DNA from: Linanthus parryae
Lineage: Eukaryota > Streptophyta > Magnoliopsida > Ericales > Polemoniaceae
DNA length: 64,000 nucleotides
Direction: 5' to 3'
Assembly (NCBI GenBank): GCA_023055425.1
Contig: JALGPY010000002.1
Span: forward strand, 134,126,427 to 134,190,426
In this document: piece after piece, positions 45,331 to 56,596 of the stretch
How positions within the stretch are numbered: the first letter of the stretch is position 1
Layout of the letters: each line of letters opens with the position of its first letter
Position numbers and translations under genes: made by a program
Notes under the pieces: model-generated
Databases searched by the model: none
What the model saw: the letters and a program-made list of their open reading frames with translations, nothing else
What the model was told of the DNA's origin: nothing

Positions 45331-47208
45331 GAGACGCATATGCTCAGGGGGGGGGGGCACTTTTAGATTTATACATAAGATGGGCTAATTTTTTTTTTAC
45401 ATATTAAGGGCAATCTAGTGTTTTCGGAAAATTTTGGGGGGGCACGTGCCCCCCCCCCCCCCCCCCCCCCCGTGCCCCTACATGGCTCCGCCCCTGGTGA
45501 TTGATCAATCTCATTGTTTATTTATAAATGGAATGGCTCCTTGTTGATATAAATGGTACGTACCCTTTCTCTACAGTAACCTCCTTGTTAATATAAATAG
45601 AATAGCTAATATAGCCAAGGATTATTCATGGCAGCTAGAGGCTCCTACCTTCTTAGGAGATACGGTAAATGAATAAATAATCTTTACTTTATGTTATATG
45701 TTCTTAATGAATGTTATGTTGTAAAATTAGAACGTTAACAGAATTGTTTGAGTGTTTTAAAATTTTATCCAAACGTATATCTATACAATCTGCAGATGCT
45801 CGACTGCATGTCTCACATCCTCCACCTCCAAGAGAAATTTAGGACTGATGAGGAGAAAAAGATCTGGTTCTTTCCATGCATGTATGTTGTAAGTAATTAA
45901 AAAATTGGAATCATTGCACTTAATTCCGTCGTTGATTGATCAATACTACATCTCTAATTTAATGCGATCATTTTCATGCACAGCCATTGGGTCAGAAGAA
46001 TGCAAATGGTGGGATAAATCTGTTGTTCATGGGGTACATGAACTCGATGTCTATGGTAAGCGTTACATCCTAGTCCTCCAAGCGTCAATAGCAAGGGCAT
46101 TTTTGACTTGCTTTGTTCTTTGGCTTATGGACAGGTTTCTATTCCCCTTAGCATCCACGAAACGCATTACTTTCTCATGGTATTGCACTTGATCCCATGT
46201 CGAGGTACATTTACCTACCTGATGCGATTCGTGGGAAGCTTGGACAAATGCACACAAATTTCAAGAAATCCCTGCCAGAATATCGTACTGTTCATGACAT
46301 CAGAAAGTGGGAGATTGTTTGGACAAAACCTGACATTCCAAGACAACATAACAAGTAATGTCTACATACTAATGTTTCAGTCAAGCATGTTTACATTTTT
46401 ATCCAATTGTTCTGTAATATTGTTTACTTTGCTTTTTCCAACTATGATTGTGGAACATACGTGTGCTTCTACATGGCAAATCTGAGGGAGCTGATCCCAG
46501 AACCTGTGCGAAAGATAAAGATTAATGAAAAATACATAAGAATCTGGCTCGCCAATGAAATTGGTCGTTCCGAGTTCAACGACCTCAGACAGGACCTTCT
46601 TGATGCTGTGAACAGATTCAAAGCTGAGGGAAACAATGAAGACTTATTCGCCAACAAGTACATTAACATACCTACGGTCTTTTCCGTCTATAGGAATTGC
46701 TACTTTTGAGCAGTCCATCACTATGAGCAATATGTGGTTTTGTGTTGTTTTGAAAACATTTTAATGATTTATGTTTGTTTGTTTGACAATGTGGGTGGTG
46801 AATGTTATTGTGGCTGTAATGGTTTTGTGGTTGTGGTTTCAAAACTATGAACTTAACTGTTTTTGTTCATGTGAACTACATTGCTGTCTCTATATTTATA
46901 AAGTCTTTCTGTATGTTTTAGATTTCTATCTACCTTTTGGTCACGTCCATTTCTCACTCGTGACCACATTCACTGATTCCTTTACTCTGTTAATCAGCAT
47001 ATACTTGCTCTTTGGTGTCCGTGTAGTCAACCTGTCATTATGAACCCTTACTCTACATTTATATCCAACAACAAACCACCCCTTCACTTCTCCTACTTAT
47101 ACACCCAACCACTCTTGCACAAGAACATCTGCCATTTAATTCCTGCTCTCCACCATCTTCTCCACCATCTTCTCCTCCTCCAAATATCCCCAACTTCTCA
47201 TTACCACC

Positions 47209-47910
47209 ATGTCACATACCTCATTCAACTCCTCCCCTAACCAATTCCGTCGTAACCCTGAGTATTTACCAAGGTATTGTAACTGTGGAAGGATGCGAGT
47301 GATGAAAAGAGCTGGTCCTAACACAAAGAACTCAGGTCGAGATTTCTTCCGGTGCCCACTATCTCAGGGGTCTCAATGTAGTTACTTCATATGGGCGGAC
47401 GAAGAACCTCCATGCTCTTGCGAGGAGACAATGCAACGATGGTCCACAATAATTGCAACAACAATACGAATGAAGTCTGAAAATCAAGAAATGCTAAAGA
47501 GACAAAGGATATCACACACATGCATCATCGTTCTTGCATTTGCGTTACTTTTCGCAATGATTGTTATTTTTTTTAAGGGAAACGATCTTCGCAATGTGTG
47601 CTTGTGGTATTGTAACTGTGGAAGGATACGAGTGATGAAAATAGATGGTCCTAACACAAAGAACTCAGGTCGAGATTTCTTCCGGTGCGCACTACCTCTG
47701 GGGTCTCAATTTAGTTACTTCGTATGGGCGGATGAAGAACCTCCATGCTCTTGCAAGGAGACCATGCAACGATGGTCCACAATAATTGCAACAACAATAC
47801 GTATGAAGTCTGAAAATCAAGAAATGCTAAAGAGACAAAGGATATCACACACATGCATCATCGTTCTTGCATTTGCAATACTTTTCGCATTGATTGTTAA
47901 TTTTTTTTAA
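47209..47910 (+). CDS. Double GRF zinc-finger protein with membrane segments
   Basis: A 233-codon open frame from an ATG at 47209. Residues about 22-55 form a GRF-type zinc finger (YCNCGRMRVMKRAGPNTKNS, GRDFFRCPL, then CSYFIWADEEPPCSC). A basic helix and a hydrophobic segment follow (CIIVLAFALLFAMIVIFF, about 105-122). Then the whole module repeats in frame (YCNCGRIRVMK ...) and ends with a second hydrophobic segment and a stop. The repeat period is 333 bp. GRF domains bind nucleic acid or zinc in several nuclear proteins. The added membrane anchor is common among plant GRF proteins of unknown role. It lies at the right end of the MULE, downstream of the protease gene. Its frame is intact, unlike its neighbours. 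Confidence 0.72.
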   Translation: MSHTSFNSSPNQFRRNPEYLPRYCNCGRMRVMKRAGPNTKNSGRDFFRCPLSQGSQCSYFIWADEEPPCSCEETMQRWSTIIATTIRMKSENQEMLKRQRISHTCIIVLAFALLFAMIVIFFKGNDLRNVCLWYCNCGRIRVMKIDGPNTKNSGRDFFRCALPLGSQFSYFVWADEEPPCSCKETMQRWSTIIATTIRMKSENQEMLKRQRISHTCIIVLAFAILFALIVNFF

Positions 47911-47935
47911 GTGAAACGATCGTCGCAATCTGTGC

Positions 47936-48247
47936 TTGTGGTATTGTAACTGTGGATGGATGCGAGTGATGAAAGGAGCTGGTCCTAACACAAAGTACTC
48001 AGGTCGGGATTTCTTCCGGTGCCCACTACCTCAGGGGTCTCAATGTAGTTACTTCGTATGGGCGGATGAAGAACCTACATGCTCTTGCGAGGAGACAATG
48101 CAACGATGGTCCACAATAATTGCAACAACAAGAGGAATGAAATCTGAAATTCAAAAAATGTTAAAGAGACAAAGGACATCACACACATGCATCATCGTTC
48201 TTGCATTTGCGTTACTTTTCGCAATGATTGTTAATTTTTTTAAGTAA
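47936..48247 (+). pseudogene. Third GRF/membrane unit of the tandem triplication
   Basis: A third copy of the 333-334 bp unit (YCNCGWMRVMKGAGPNTKYS, then CSYFVWADEEPTCSC, then CIIVLAFALLFAMIVNFFK). It is out of frame with the second unit through one extra T in the T-run near 47900 and a stop. No ATG precedes its zinc finger, so it is probably not translated alone. The units differ at only a few codons, which suggests recent tandem duplication. Confidence 0.7.
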
Positions 48248-48620
48248 AACGATCGTCGCAATGTGTGCTTGTGTCCACTTTTTATGTTTTACAAGTTCTG
48301 TGTCTTCCTTTAAAACCTTTAGTGCTTGCAAATCTGCTGTAATAGCTTAGTTGCAGAGCGTTATTTGCCTTTCTATCTGATTAGTTTAAGATTTATCCAA
48401 TTCTATTCATTTATGTCCAGTTCTAATTATTTCTATATGTATTTTTATCTTTAAGTTTACAATTTTATCCATATCTTTACATTTCTATCCAAGTTTCTGA
48501 TGGCGGCGCCCTGACGTCCTTTTTTTTTGTCTTTTAGCGGGCAAAATCGTAATTACCGAGAGAAACCGGCTTTCTTTTCGGTGGGGCCTGGACGTACAGT
48601 AGCGCCCGCCTTTTTAATTG

Positions 48621-48895
48621 ATTGGAGAATTTTTGCTGACCAATTTTCTATTTGTGATATCATAAAATTTCCCCAACATTTTTTCAAATAACATTTCCTC
48701 AAGAAGGAATGATCCAAGAGTTGAAATTAAATTGATCTAATCGTGTAAAAGACATTTCAAAATCAACCGTGTTGTTTTATTATATAGATTCTAAGAAATT
48801 CATAATTCTTATACCACCAGCTTAAAAGGACTAGTTAACATGAATCCTAATTTCTAAATCACCCAAATATCTGGTACAGTGGTACTAAGACAATA
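48621..48895. other. Spacer between MULE and Helitron-type terminus
   Basis: 275 bp of AT-rich sequence with no ORF, RNA gene or repeat that I can support. It may be host DNA around both insertions. Confidence 0.4.
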
Positions 48896-48929
48896 CTAGT
48901 GTCACACGGCGCGCGTTGCGTGCGGTGTG
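48896..48929 (-). other. Helitron 3' terminus: hairpin plus CTAG
   Basis: On the minus strand CACACCGCACGC and CGCGCGCCGTGTG pair as a 12-bp stem with two mismatches around an AAC loop. ACACTAG then follows, with the next host base T. A GC-rich hairpin a few bases before CTRR is diagnostic of Helitron 3' ends. Confidence 0.65.
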
Positions 48930-49469
48930 CCTTTGATTTGAACTTTGTGTTTGAGAAAGGAGAAAACACCAGAGCATCCATGTAATTATTTAAGAGTTAT
49001 AGTGTTATACTTTTTCAACATGTTAGTATTGCAGTTTATACCATACTCAGAATATTACATTTACCAACATAGATTCAAGTTCATTTCTACACCGTGATTC
49101 ACCAACGAACTTGATGCATGGTAAAGAAACCTTTGCTGGAGACCTAATTCACAAATCAAAGCATGGTTACCAAACATGCAGTGTTGGCTCATTTGGGTAA
49201 GACTAAAAACAGAGGGGATTTGACATATACCGGAAACAATTATTGTGAGATAAGGAAGAATCCAAAAAAGTATAAAGATTATATGAAAATTCTGAAGAAA
49301 GACATATGAAAGCATAAGTTGTACATGTCATATATCCCTGCCCCTAACCTAAATGCAAGATTTGAAAGCACGGTTATGTTAGCACATTATTTAGGACATT
49401 TTAATAATTAAAGGAAAGGATGAACCTGGCAAAACTCATGGAAACGGATTCTGAAGCCATAAATTATAT

Positions 49470-49522
49470 ATATATATATATACACACACACATGTGTGTG
49501 TATGTGTTTGTGTGTGCGCGTG
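49470..49522. repeat. (TA)n(CA)n(TG)n compound microsatellite
   Basis: A run of TA, then ACACACACACATGTGTGTGT, then TG/TTG repeats. The CA and TG parts are self-complementary and can form a hairpin. Confidence 0.9.
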
Positions 49523-49946
49523 TGAGAACAGATGAGTATACAGCTGTTTCAGACCATTAAACTGTGATGATAGAACAGACAAAACAAAAAAGCAAAATTT
49601 AGAAAAGAAACGGATTAAATAAACCAAAACGCCCAAACACCTACCACTGGTGCCAAGAACCCAAGTCAGGCCTCATGATTTTGAGCCCATTAGTCTGAAA
49701 GGGATTAATCTAATACTCTTTTTCTTCCAAAAATAATGTTCTCTCTCTAGTCTCGGAGGTGAGATTTTGCCTGGGTTTAGTACCCGTCTCTCGCCGTTGG
49801 GCGTTTTATTGTTAGAGCTTAGTCTCTATTCTTCCAATCTTGTCTCAAATTCTCATCCACTAAATTTTTTGTTGATTTCTGGGTTGCCAAAGAGTCTAAA
49901 GCTTTCTGGTGTGGGTTTATTTATTTCGGTATAGCTGTTCATCATT

Positions 49947-51623
49947 ATGGATCTAAGGCTTGACCTAGATGATGACCCGGAAACGATTAATCGGCTTCAC
50001 CAGTTTGTCCTAATAGGGAAGTATTTCTGTGGGAAAGGGATAAGCAAGCATACGGTGAAAAAGATAGTCACAGGGGCTGGAACTCTGAGAGGAACGGTCC
50101 AAGTGGAGGCTCCTTTGGAAGAAGAAGACACAAATGAAAACATCTTTGCGTTTGAGTTTAGTGATAGAGAGGATTATGAGAGAATGAGGGAGAAATCACC
50201 ATGGCTGCTGGCAAATCACCTCCTCAATCTCAGAGAATGAAGTTTAGGGAAGAAGGTGGAGGCAGTATCATTGTTGAAATGCCCCCTATGGATACAAGTA
50301 AGGGGCGTGCCGCCAGAAAAGAGATCAGTCCTGAATGCGAAGAGGATTGGTGGAGCAATCGGAGAAGTGGTGGACTGGGAAGGGTTGACGCCGGGAATAA
50401 TGGGTATACGGCCGTATTTCCGAATCATAGTTGAGGTCAACACTGAGAACCCTCTGCCAAGAGGGTTTACGATGGAAAACAAAACGGGGGAAGATAAGTG
50501 GATACAGTTTAAGTATGAGAGACTGGGTAATTTCTGCTACCGGTGTGGTAGGTTGGGTCACGCGGATTACAATTGCCGATTTGTGTCGAAATTGGAAGGT
50601 GAGAGATCGGGGTACGGACATGAATTGAGAGCAGAACCGAGAATGGCGGATGCTCGCAGAGAAACACTGAAGTCAAGGCACCAGGGACGGTGGGGTACGG
50701 AGTACTGGACACGGAAAATGGGGGAATGGACAGCGGCGAAGACGGCGGCGCGTACGGAACACGTCGAAAGCGAGGAAGATGAGTGCGTCAATAGGGAGGA
50801 GAATATGGAAGGGACGGATTTGGATAAGGATGACACGGTGATAGTACCTGGAGAGAGCAGAGTGGACAAATGCGAGGAGTACACGTGTATTACAAGAATT
50901 GAAAAGGACAAAGAGGAAGGTGCGGAGGAAGGTGCAGAGGTTACTAGGGTTTTGGCGAGGGCTAAGGAGGTGGGCTTAAGAAAGGTAATGGATCAGTATG
51001 AGGCCCAATATATTGTTGAAGAGCCGGAAGAAAGCCCAATCAATAAAACACAAGCTAAGGGAAGCCCAATGGGAAATGGGAAGTTTATATGTGTTGAGTT
51101 AGAACAGCCCATAAGTGAAAATAAGATTATTGGGCAGGAGGATCCGGATAAGATAGCTCCGAGTGAATCCGGGTCGGGTGACCCAGATATAGAAATTTTG
51201 AACCCGTTTCGGGACATTCAGTTAGCCACAGTATTTAATAAGTTAGTTTCTCTCAAACGGGGAAGGAGGAACGACGAAGAGGATTCGATTAGCAAAAACC
51301 CTAAGAAGCAGAGATGCGATTATGGAGTCCAGGAAGGATGGGAAATCCAGATTAATACAGGTCAGGCGCGGGAGGAGGCAATCAAGAGAAATGTGGAATA
51401 CATAGCAGCAGTTACGAAAAGGAAGAAGGCAAGTAACAGAAAGCGAAGGGCACAGAAGAGCAAGAAGGATGCGACAGAGTTACTGTTTCAGGAGGAGGAG
51501 ACCACATCTCAGGAGGTATCTGAATTTACAAAATTTGCAGAACAAATTCAATTTCTAGAGGAAAGTTTGGATGATGAAGTGGCGGTGGTGGCTGGCCCCA
51601 AACAGCCACAAGCTCCATGTTAA
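49947..51623 (+). pseudogene. LINE ORF1 protein (DUF4283 and zinc knuckle), one stop
   Basis: ATG at 49947. The N-terminal DUF4283-type domain reads LVLIGKYFCGKGISKHTVKK-like sequence with FAFEFSDREDYERM and SPWLLANHLLNLRE. It is cut by a TGA at 50238-50240, and the same frame continues from 50256: CPLWIQVRGVPPEKRS, then the CCHC knuckle CYRCGRLGHADYNC at about 50537-50578. The C-terminal half is highly charged (Glu/Lys-rich, basic NRKRRAQKSKKD). ORF1 proteins bind LINE RNA. Apart from the stop the frame is open to 51623, where it overlaps the ORF2 start by 7 bases. Confidence 0.85.
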
Positions 51624-54600
51624 TGATCAGTTGGAACTGTCAGGCTTTGGGGCGTACCCTGACAGTCCAGCAATTACGAGGGCTTCAACAAGCCCATCGT
51701 CCCAGTCTCATATTTCTTAGTGAGACTAAAAATAAGAGGAGGTACCTGGAGAAGGTGAGAAGAAAAGTAAGAATGCCTAATGCAGAATACGTAGACCCTA
51801 GAGGTATTGCTGGTGGTTTAGCATTATGGTGGGAGGACGACATCCAAGTTACAGTGCTAGAGAAGAATGAGGGATTCATTCACACTGAGATTAGAACAAA
51901 TGAAGGTATGGAATTCTGAACATTTGTGTACTCTAGCCCAAGCTGGAAAAGGAAGAAAGTCGTTTGGGACTTTCTGTTTTGTGAAAGTAAAAGAATTCAG
52001 GGGGCTTGGGGATTAATTGGAGATTTTAATGAAATAGGGGACAGTGGAGATAAATGTGGGGGAGCAGATACCAAATGCTGGAGAATTAGAAGGTTCAATC
52101 ACTATATATCTGAGCTGAACTTATTGGATCATTTATTTGAAGGCCCTTCCCACACATGGTCAAACAACAGGAGCTCAAATCTAGTAAGGGAGAGGATTGA
52201 TAGAGTGCTGACAAATAGTATTTGGCAGAGGGTCAATGCTGATTCTCAATTGGTCCATGAAACTCTAGTAGGCTCTGATCATTGTGCTCTGATTCTAAAC
52301 ACCAAACCAGTTAGAGTGAAGAAGAGGCCCACTTTCTACTTTGAACAGAGTTGGCAGAATGAAGACAGTTGTAAGGAGGCTATAGGAACTGCTTGGAGAA
52401 TGGTGATTCAGGGCTCTAGAATGTTTAGACTTGAGAAAAAGCTTCTTAACTGCAAAAAGGAACTCATAAAGTGGAAAAGAGAAGTGTATGGGAACAATGC
52501 TACAAAAATTAGTATATTGCAAAGACAATTGAAGGAGGTACATATGCAACCTGCAACAGAAGAAGGGGAGCAAAGAAGAAGAGATATTCAAAGTGGTTTA
52601 AGTGAGTTGTGGAGTAAAGAGGAGAAGTATTGGTGCCAGAGATCTAGAGCTCAGTACCTCAAAAATGGAGATAGAAATACAAAGTTCTTCCATAGTAAAA
52701 CTGTGCAGAGAAGGAAATGGAACTATATAGGAAGAATCAAGGATCAAGATGATGCATGGATCCAGGAGGAAGAAGGTATTAAATTTCAGTTTCAAAGCTA
52801 TTTTAGCAAAATTTATACAAGTGATGGTATTACTCATTCAGCTAGCTCTAGTTTCAAAATGGAGAAAGTTATCTCAAAGGAAATTAGTGAGCAGTTGATC
52901 ATTAACCCTTTGAATGATGAGATTAAAAAGGCTGTGTTTGAATTGGGTCCTTGGAAAGCTCCAGGTCCTGATGGTTTCCAAGGGGGGTTTTATCAATCAA
53001 ATTGGGAGGTTGTGGGAGAAGATGTCATTGCTGCTACACAAAGTTTCTTTGAGAGTGGTAAATTGCTGAAATCTATGAATGCCACCACAATCTCTCATCC
53101 CTAAAGTGCCTAATCCAGAGAGGCCATCTCAGTTTAGGCCAATTAGCCTGTGTAATTTCAGGTATAAGATCATATCAAAGGTGATGGCTAATAGATTGAA
53201 AAGGGTGCTCCCAAGTATCATTTCTCCCTCTCAATCAGCCTTTGTACCAGGGAGAACTATACAAGATAATGTCTTAATTGCCCAAGCTCTGGTTCATCAT
53301 ATTACAACAAATAAGGGAAGCTGAGATAAGTGGGTAGCTATGAAGCTGGATCTAAATAAAGCTTATGATTCTGTTAAATGGGAGTTCTTGCTCAAGACTA
53401 TCAAAGAGAAGGGCTTTAATCCAAAATGGTGTTCTTGGGTGGAGCAGTGCATTACCACAGTGAAGTATAAAGTCAAGATTAATGGAGACCCAAATGTGGA
53501 GGTTCTTCCTAAGGGGGGGGGGGGGGGGGGGGTTGAGACAAGGAGACCCCCTGTCTCCTTACTTATTCACCATTGATATGGAGGTCTTTTCAAGAATGAT
53601 AGAAGAAAAGGTCAGTCAAGGGGAGATTGAGGGTATCAAGGTTAGTGACTTGTGTCCTCCTGTTACACATCTGTTTTTTACAGATGATGTAATGGTCTTC
53701 TTAAGAGCTGATGTTGATGAAATTACTACTTTCCTGGAAATCTGCAACAAGTTTGGAGAAGATTCAGGGCTACATATGAATATGAATAAATATGGGATCT
53801 TATACTCTCATCAAGTGACAGTTGAAGAAAGGAGGGCAATTGGAGATATAGTGAAAATGGAGGCTATTGAAGAGAAGTCTATTTACCTTGGTATTCCTTT
53901 ATTTTGGGGTAAAACTAAGAAAGTGGTGGTGGATCAACTTAGCAAAAAAAAATTCAATAAACTTAGAGGGTGGAAGCAGTTACTCTTGTCTCCTGGTGGA
54001 AAGGAGGTGATGATTAAGGCTGTGGTTCAGGCAACACCAAGTTACTTTATGTCTGTTCTTACTCTCCCAGTGAGCTTCTTCAATCAGATAACCAAAACCG
54101 TTAGAAATTTTTGGTGGGGGAATGATCCAGGGGAGAGGAAGCTGGCATGGGTGGCATGGGACAAGTTAACCAAGAGAAAGGAGGATGGGGGTCTGGGTTT
54201 CAAGAATATGAGATGGTTTAATGAGGCTCTGGTGGCTAAACAAGGGTGGAAATTAGGCACTAATACAGACACTTTGTGTGCCAAAGTGTTCTCAGCCTTA
54301 TACTACCCCAACCAAAGTTTTTGGGATGCTTCAGTGTATAAGGGAGGAGCTTATGTATGGAACAGTATTCTAAAGGCTAGAAGAATTTTAGAAGCAGATG
54401 TGAGGTGGATTATTGGGACTGACACCAAGGTGGATTTTTTCAAAGATAAATGGGTAACCTCCAAGGAAACTGGGTTGGTTCAAAATGTCAACAATTTTAG
54501 CAGTGTTAAGGTTAGTTATTTCATTAACCAGTAATTTATGAGTTGGAATGTGGGAGCTTTAAAGAATGTTATCTCTAAAGAGGATCTTAAAAGTGTGCTG

Positions 54601-55757
54601 CAAACTCCCATCTCATACACAAGACAAGATGATTGCAGAGTGTGGAAGTGGACCAAGGATGGTGCCTACACTGTTAAGTCTGGGTATAGAACAGTGGGTA
54701 GACTAGAAGAAGAGAAAGCTAAGGAAAAAGCTTAGGTGGAAGAGAGGTGTCGCTCCAGCCAAACAGATCAAAAGGAGAAAGCTTTTATGTGGACCCTCCA
54801 GCTCCCCCCAAAACTACAACATTTTTGGTGGAGAGTGGTCTCACAAGCCCTGCCTTGTTGTGCTAATTTGAGTAAGAGAAGGAATGGGAGAGGTGCAAAA
54901 TGTAGAATTTGCAATGCTGATGTTGAAGATGAAGCCCACACTCTATTTGGTTGCAAGTGGACTGAGGTAGTTGGTTTGGTGCTGGTTTATTAAGAAGGGA
55001 AGAGCTTATTAACATCACTTCACTGAAGGGATGGAGTTTGAGCATTATAAATGATATTAAGAGTGGAAAAGTCCAGAAAGAATTCCTTGAAAAAGTTATT
55101 TTTATAGCTTGGGGAATATGGTGTCAAAGGAACATTTTCTACTTTAATGGGAGTAGAATTGAACCTGAAAATGTGGTGTTTAGCTCCATGAAATGGAGAA
55201 TTGAATATTTACAAAATATGGGGGAGGATAAAGTTCAAGGAGTACTGATCAAGAAGAGTCAGGGGAGTAAATTGAAGAGATGGACAGCCCCAGAAGGTGA
55301 GAAGGTGAAGGTAAATTGTGATGCTGCTTGGAACTAGGTCTCTGGATGCATGGCTTCAGGATGGGTGAGGAGAAATAGAAGTGGTGATTTGCTGAATGGT
55401 GGAGGCAGCAGGGGTGTGGCTGCTAATGCTTTGCAAGCTGAGAGTTTAGCTTTAAGAGAGGCTGTTTGGGCTGAAAATGACTCTCCTCTTTCTGTCTGCT
55501 TTGAAGTGGATAATCAGAAATTGGTCAAGTTCATTAAGAAGAATGAAAAGCCTCCTATGGAGGTAAAAAGAGTTATTGAAGATATCTGCTATGCTTTGGA
55601 GCAGGGTAAGAACCAGATAAACTGGGTTGATAGACAAGCCAATAAGGTGGGTGATTTTGTAGCTAGAGGAGTGTGTAGCAGAGTTTTGAAGGTGGATTGG
55701 GTGTACCATCCCCCTGATGAACTCGTTAAGCTCCTGGAGGAGGATGTTCCTCCTTGA
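51617..55757 (+). pseudogene. LINE ORF2: endonuclease, reverse transcriptase, RNase H
   Basis: An ATG at 51617 starts the AP-type endonuclease (MLMISWNCQALGRTLTVQQL, LIGDFNEIGD, GSDHCALIL), cut by a TGA at 51917. RT begins with GPWKAPGPDGFQGGFYQSNW, then a frameshift near 53090, [20 protein letters not shown], and a TGA at 53322. A G20 homopolymer follows at 53513-53532 within the conserved GLRQGDPLSPYLF region and shifts the frame. The catalytic motif is FFTDDVMVF near 53680. A zinc-binding RVT domain lies at 54736-54993 (FWWRVVSQALPCCANL). RNase H (55338-55757) has VNCDAAWN, NALQAESLALREAVW and VDRQANKVGDFVA. At least seven lesions occur. Confidence 0.88.
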
Positions 55758-56185
55758 GCAGTTTTGTGTAGTTGTTTGTTTTTCTTGGTTGTTTTTGTTG
55801 GGTGGTTTTTTAATACATATCTTTTTGATCAAAAAAAGAAGGTATTCCCAATAGGATATTATCGAGTCAATTGGAGCTGGTTTGTTGCATGTATGAAATA
55901 TATGCATTGATAATTGACTGAAAGCGTTGATAGTTGCTAATCATCTGCGCCTTCATATATGCATTTTCAAATCAGGCACAAAAGCATGTTGAACTGGGTC
56001 ATTGGTGCATCATGTTAAAACTGTTAACTTTGGAACTGTTAACTTCTGAATTGGTTACTTTGTGTCTTAGTTAAACATCGGGACAAAAGTCTGTCTCCCA
56101 ATTGCAGCAACACATAGCGCTAATCAATATAGTGGAGCTCAAGGAGATCAGCCGACAATTATTTGCAGAGAAATAGTATCCTTAC

Positions 56186-56596
56186 ATATTCACAACATGA
56201 AATAAGAGACTTCAAGATAGTTGCACCGTCATTAGTAACAGTCACACAATGACCTCGTGGGTTGATTGTAAGAAAAAATCCTGCAAACAAAATCCACCAA
56301 AAATACAACTAAGTCAGAACATACTCTAAAACAACCAGCCCTAACCTACACAATTACAAGGCCAATGCCTTGCCATCCCCTTGGGACCTAAAGTAATCTT
56401 CACCAAATCAGCAACCGCCATAGCACCAATAAACAATGCCTGCACCAGTAATAACACATAGTTCACTCAAACCCAGGCCAAGCAACCTAAACATAGTGTG
56501 TTTCAACACTGAAGAAGGGAAACAGTTGACCATCTTGGCACGCTCCCCCTTCTCTTCCGTCGCTTCATCTTTGAACCCTAAATCAAACCTTAACAT
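56186..56596 (-). pseudogene. CCT2: CCT2-like (TCP-1 beta) 5' gene fragment, three exons
   Basis: Minus-strand exon 1 (56531-56596) reads FKDEATEEKGERAKM. Exon 2 (56374-56439), after an AG acceptor, reads ALFIGAMAVADLVKITLGPK and GM. Exon 3 (56186-56280) reads RGHCVTVTNDGATILKSL, the ATP-binding signature of group II chaperonins. Order and intron-sized gaps match the N-terminal part of CCT beta. The exon 2 donor is GC instead of GT, exon 3 starts with altered residues, and the rest of the protein is absent. CCT is a cytosolic folding machine for actin and tubulin. This is a captured fragment. Confidence 0.8.

Larger units (their letters stand above)
45040..45496. mobile_element. hAT-type MITE
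   Basis: A 457-bp element with ends CAGTGGCGGAGCCAGG and CAGGGGCGGAGCCATG (inverted), flanked by the 8-bp duplication GTGATTGA (45032-45039 and 45497-45504). End sequence and duplication size are typical of plant hAT MITEs. It holds two convergent tRNA-like segments, an 11-bp G run (45347), and a G7-CACGTG-C palindrome joined to a 23-bp C run (45449-45471). Confidence 0.92.
44604..46709 (+). pseudogene. Ulp1-like (C48) cysteine protease gene in MULE
   Basis: Exon-like pieces in order: after an acceptor at 44609, a Ser/Pro/Arg-rich stretch (NTVSPLKRGGRGRRRVIGRG), then VRMLGTYD and MPEVEECWLHFYMSRQAVEG to about 45000. The hAT MITE gap follows, then MLDCMSHILHLQEKFRTDEE (45796-45893) and PLGQKNANGGINLLFMGYMN near 45984-46055. 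The catalytic part has HYFLMVLHLDP with its His and Asp, then YIYLPDAIRGKLGQMHTNFK near 46204-46262. The final exon 46407-46709 has YDCGTYVCFYM with the catalytic Cys. Frame joins are inferred. These proteases resemble SUMO proteases. The triad is visible but the gene looks disrupted. Confidence 0.68.
41001..48610. mobile_element. MULE carrying transposase, Ulp1-like protease and GRF modules
   Basis: A perfect 10-bp direct repeat TTTTTAATTG flanks the interval (40991-41000 and 48611-48620). Near the two ends an inverted similarity is centred on TGTACGTCC (41013 and about 48590), and subterminal AGAAATGGATAAAA-like sequences recur. Inside are a minus-strand FAR1/MULE transposase, a plus-strand C48 protease gene and a plus-strand GRF triplication. 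MULEs lacking long terminal inverted repeats and carrying a Ulp1-like gene (Kaonashi type) are known in plants. The T-rich duplication is less specific than those of the MITEs. Confidence 0.68.
49740..55838 (+). mobile_element. L1-type LINE with C-terminal RNase H
   Basis: A full set of plant L1 parts: a 5' untranslated region from about 49740, ORF1 (49947-51623), ORF2 (51617-55757) and a short 3' untranslated region ending TTTTTGATCAAAAAAAG near 55838. It has no LTRs. I could not find a target duplication by eye. The 5' edge is approximate. Confidence 0.85.

Noticed and set aside
55839..56185. Further CCT2 exons downstream of exon 3
   Set aside because: Translations in all frames showed no chaperonin motif; homology ends after TILKSL.
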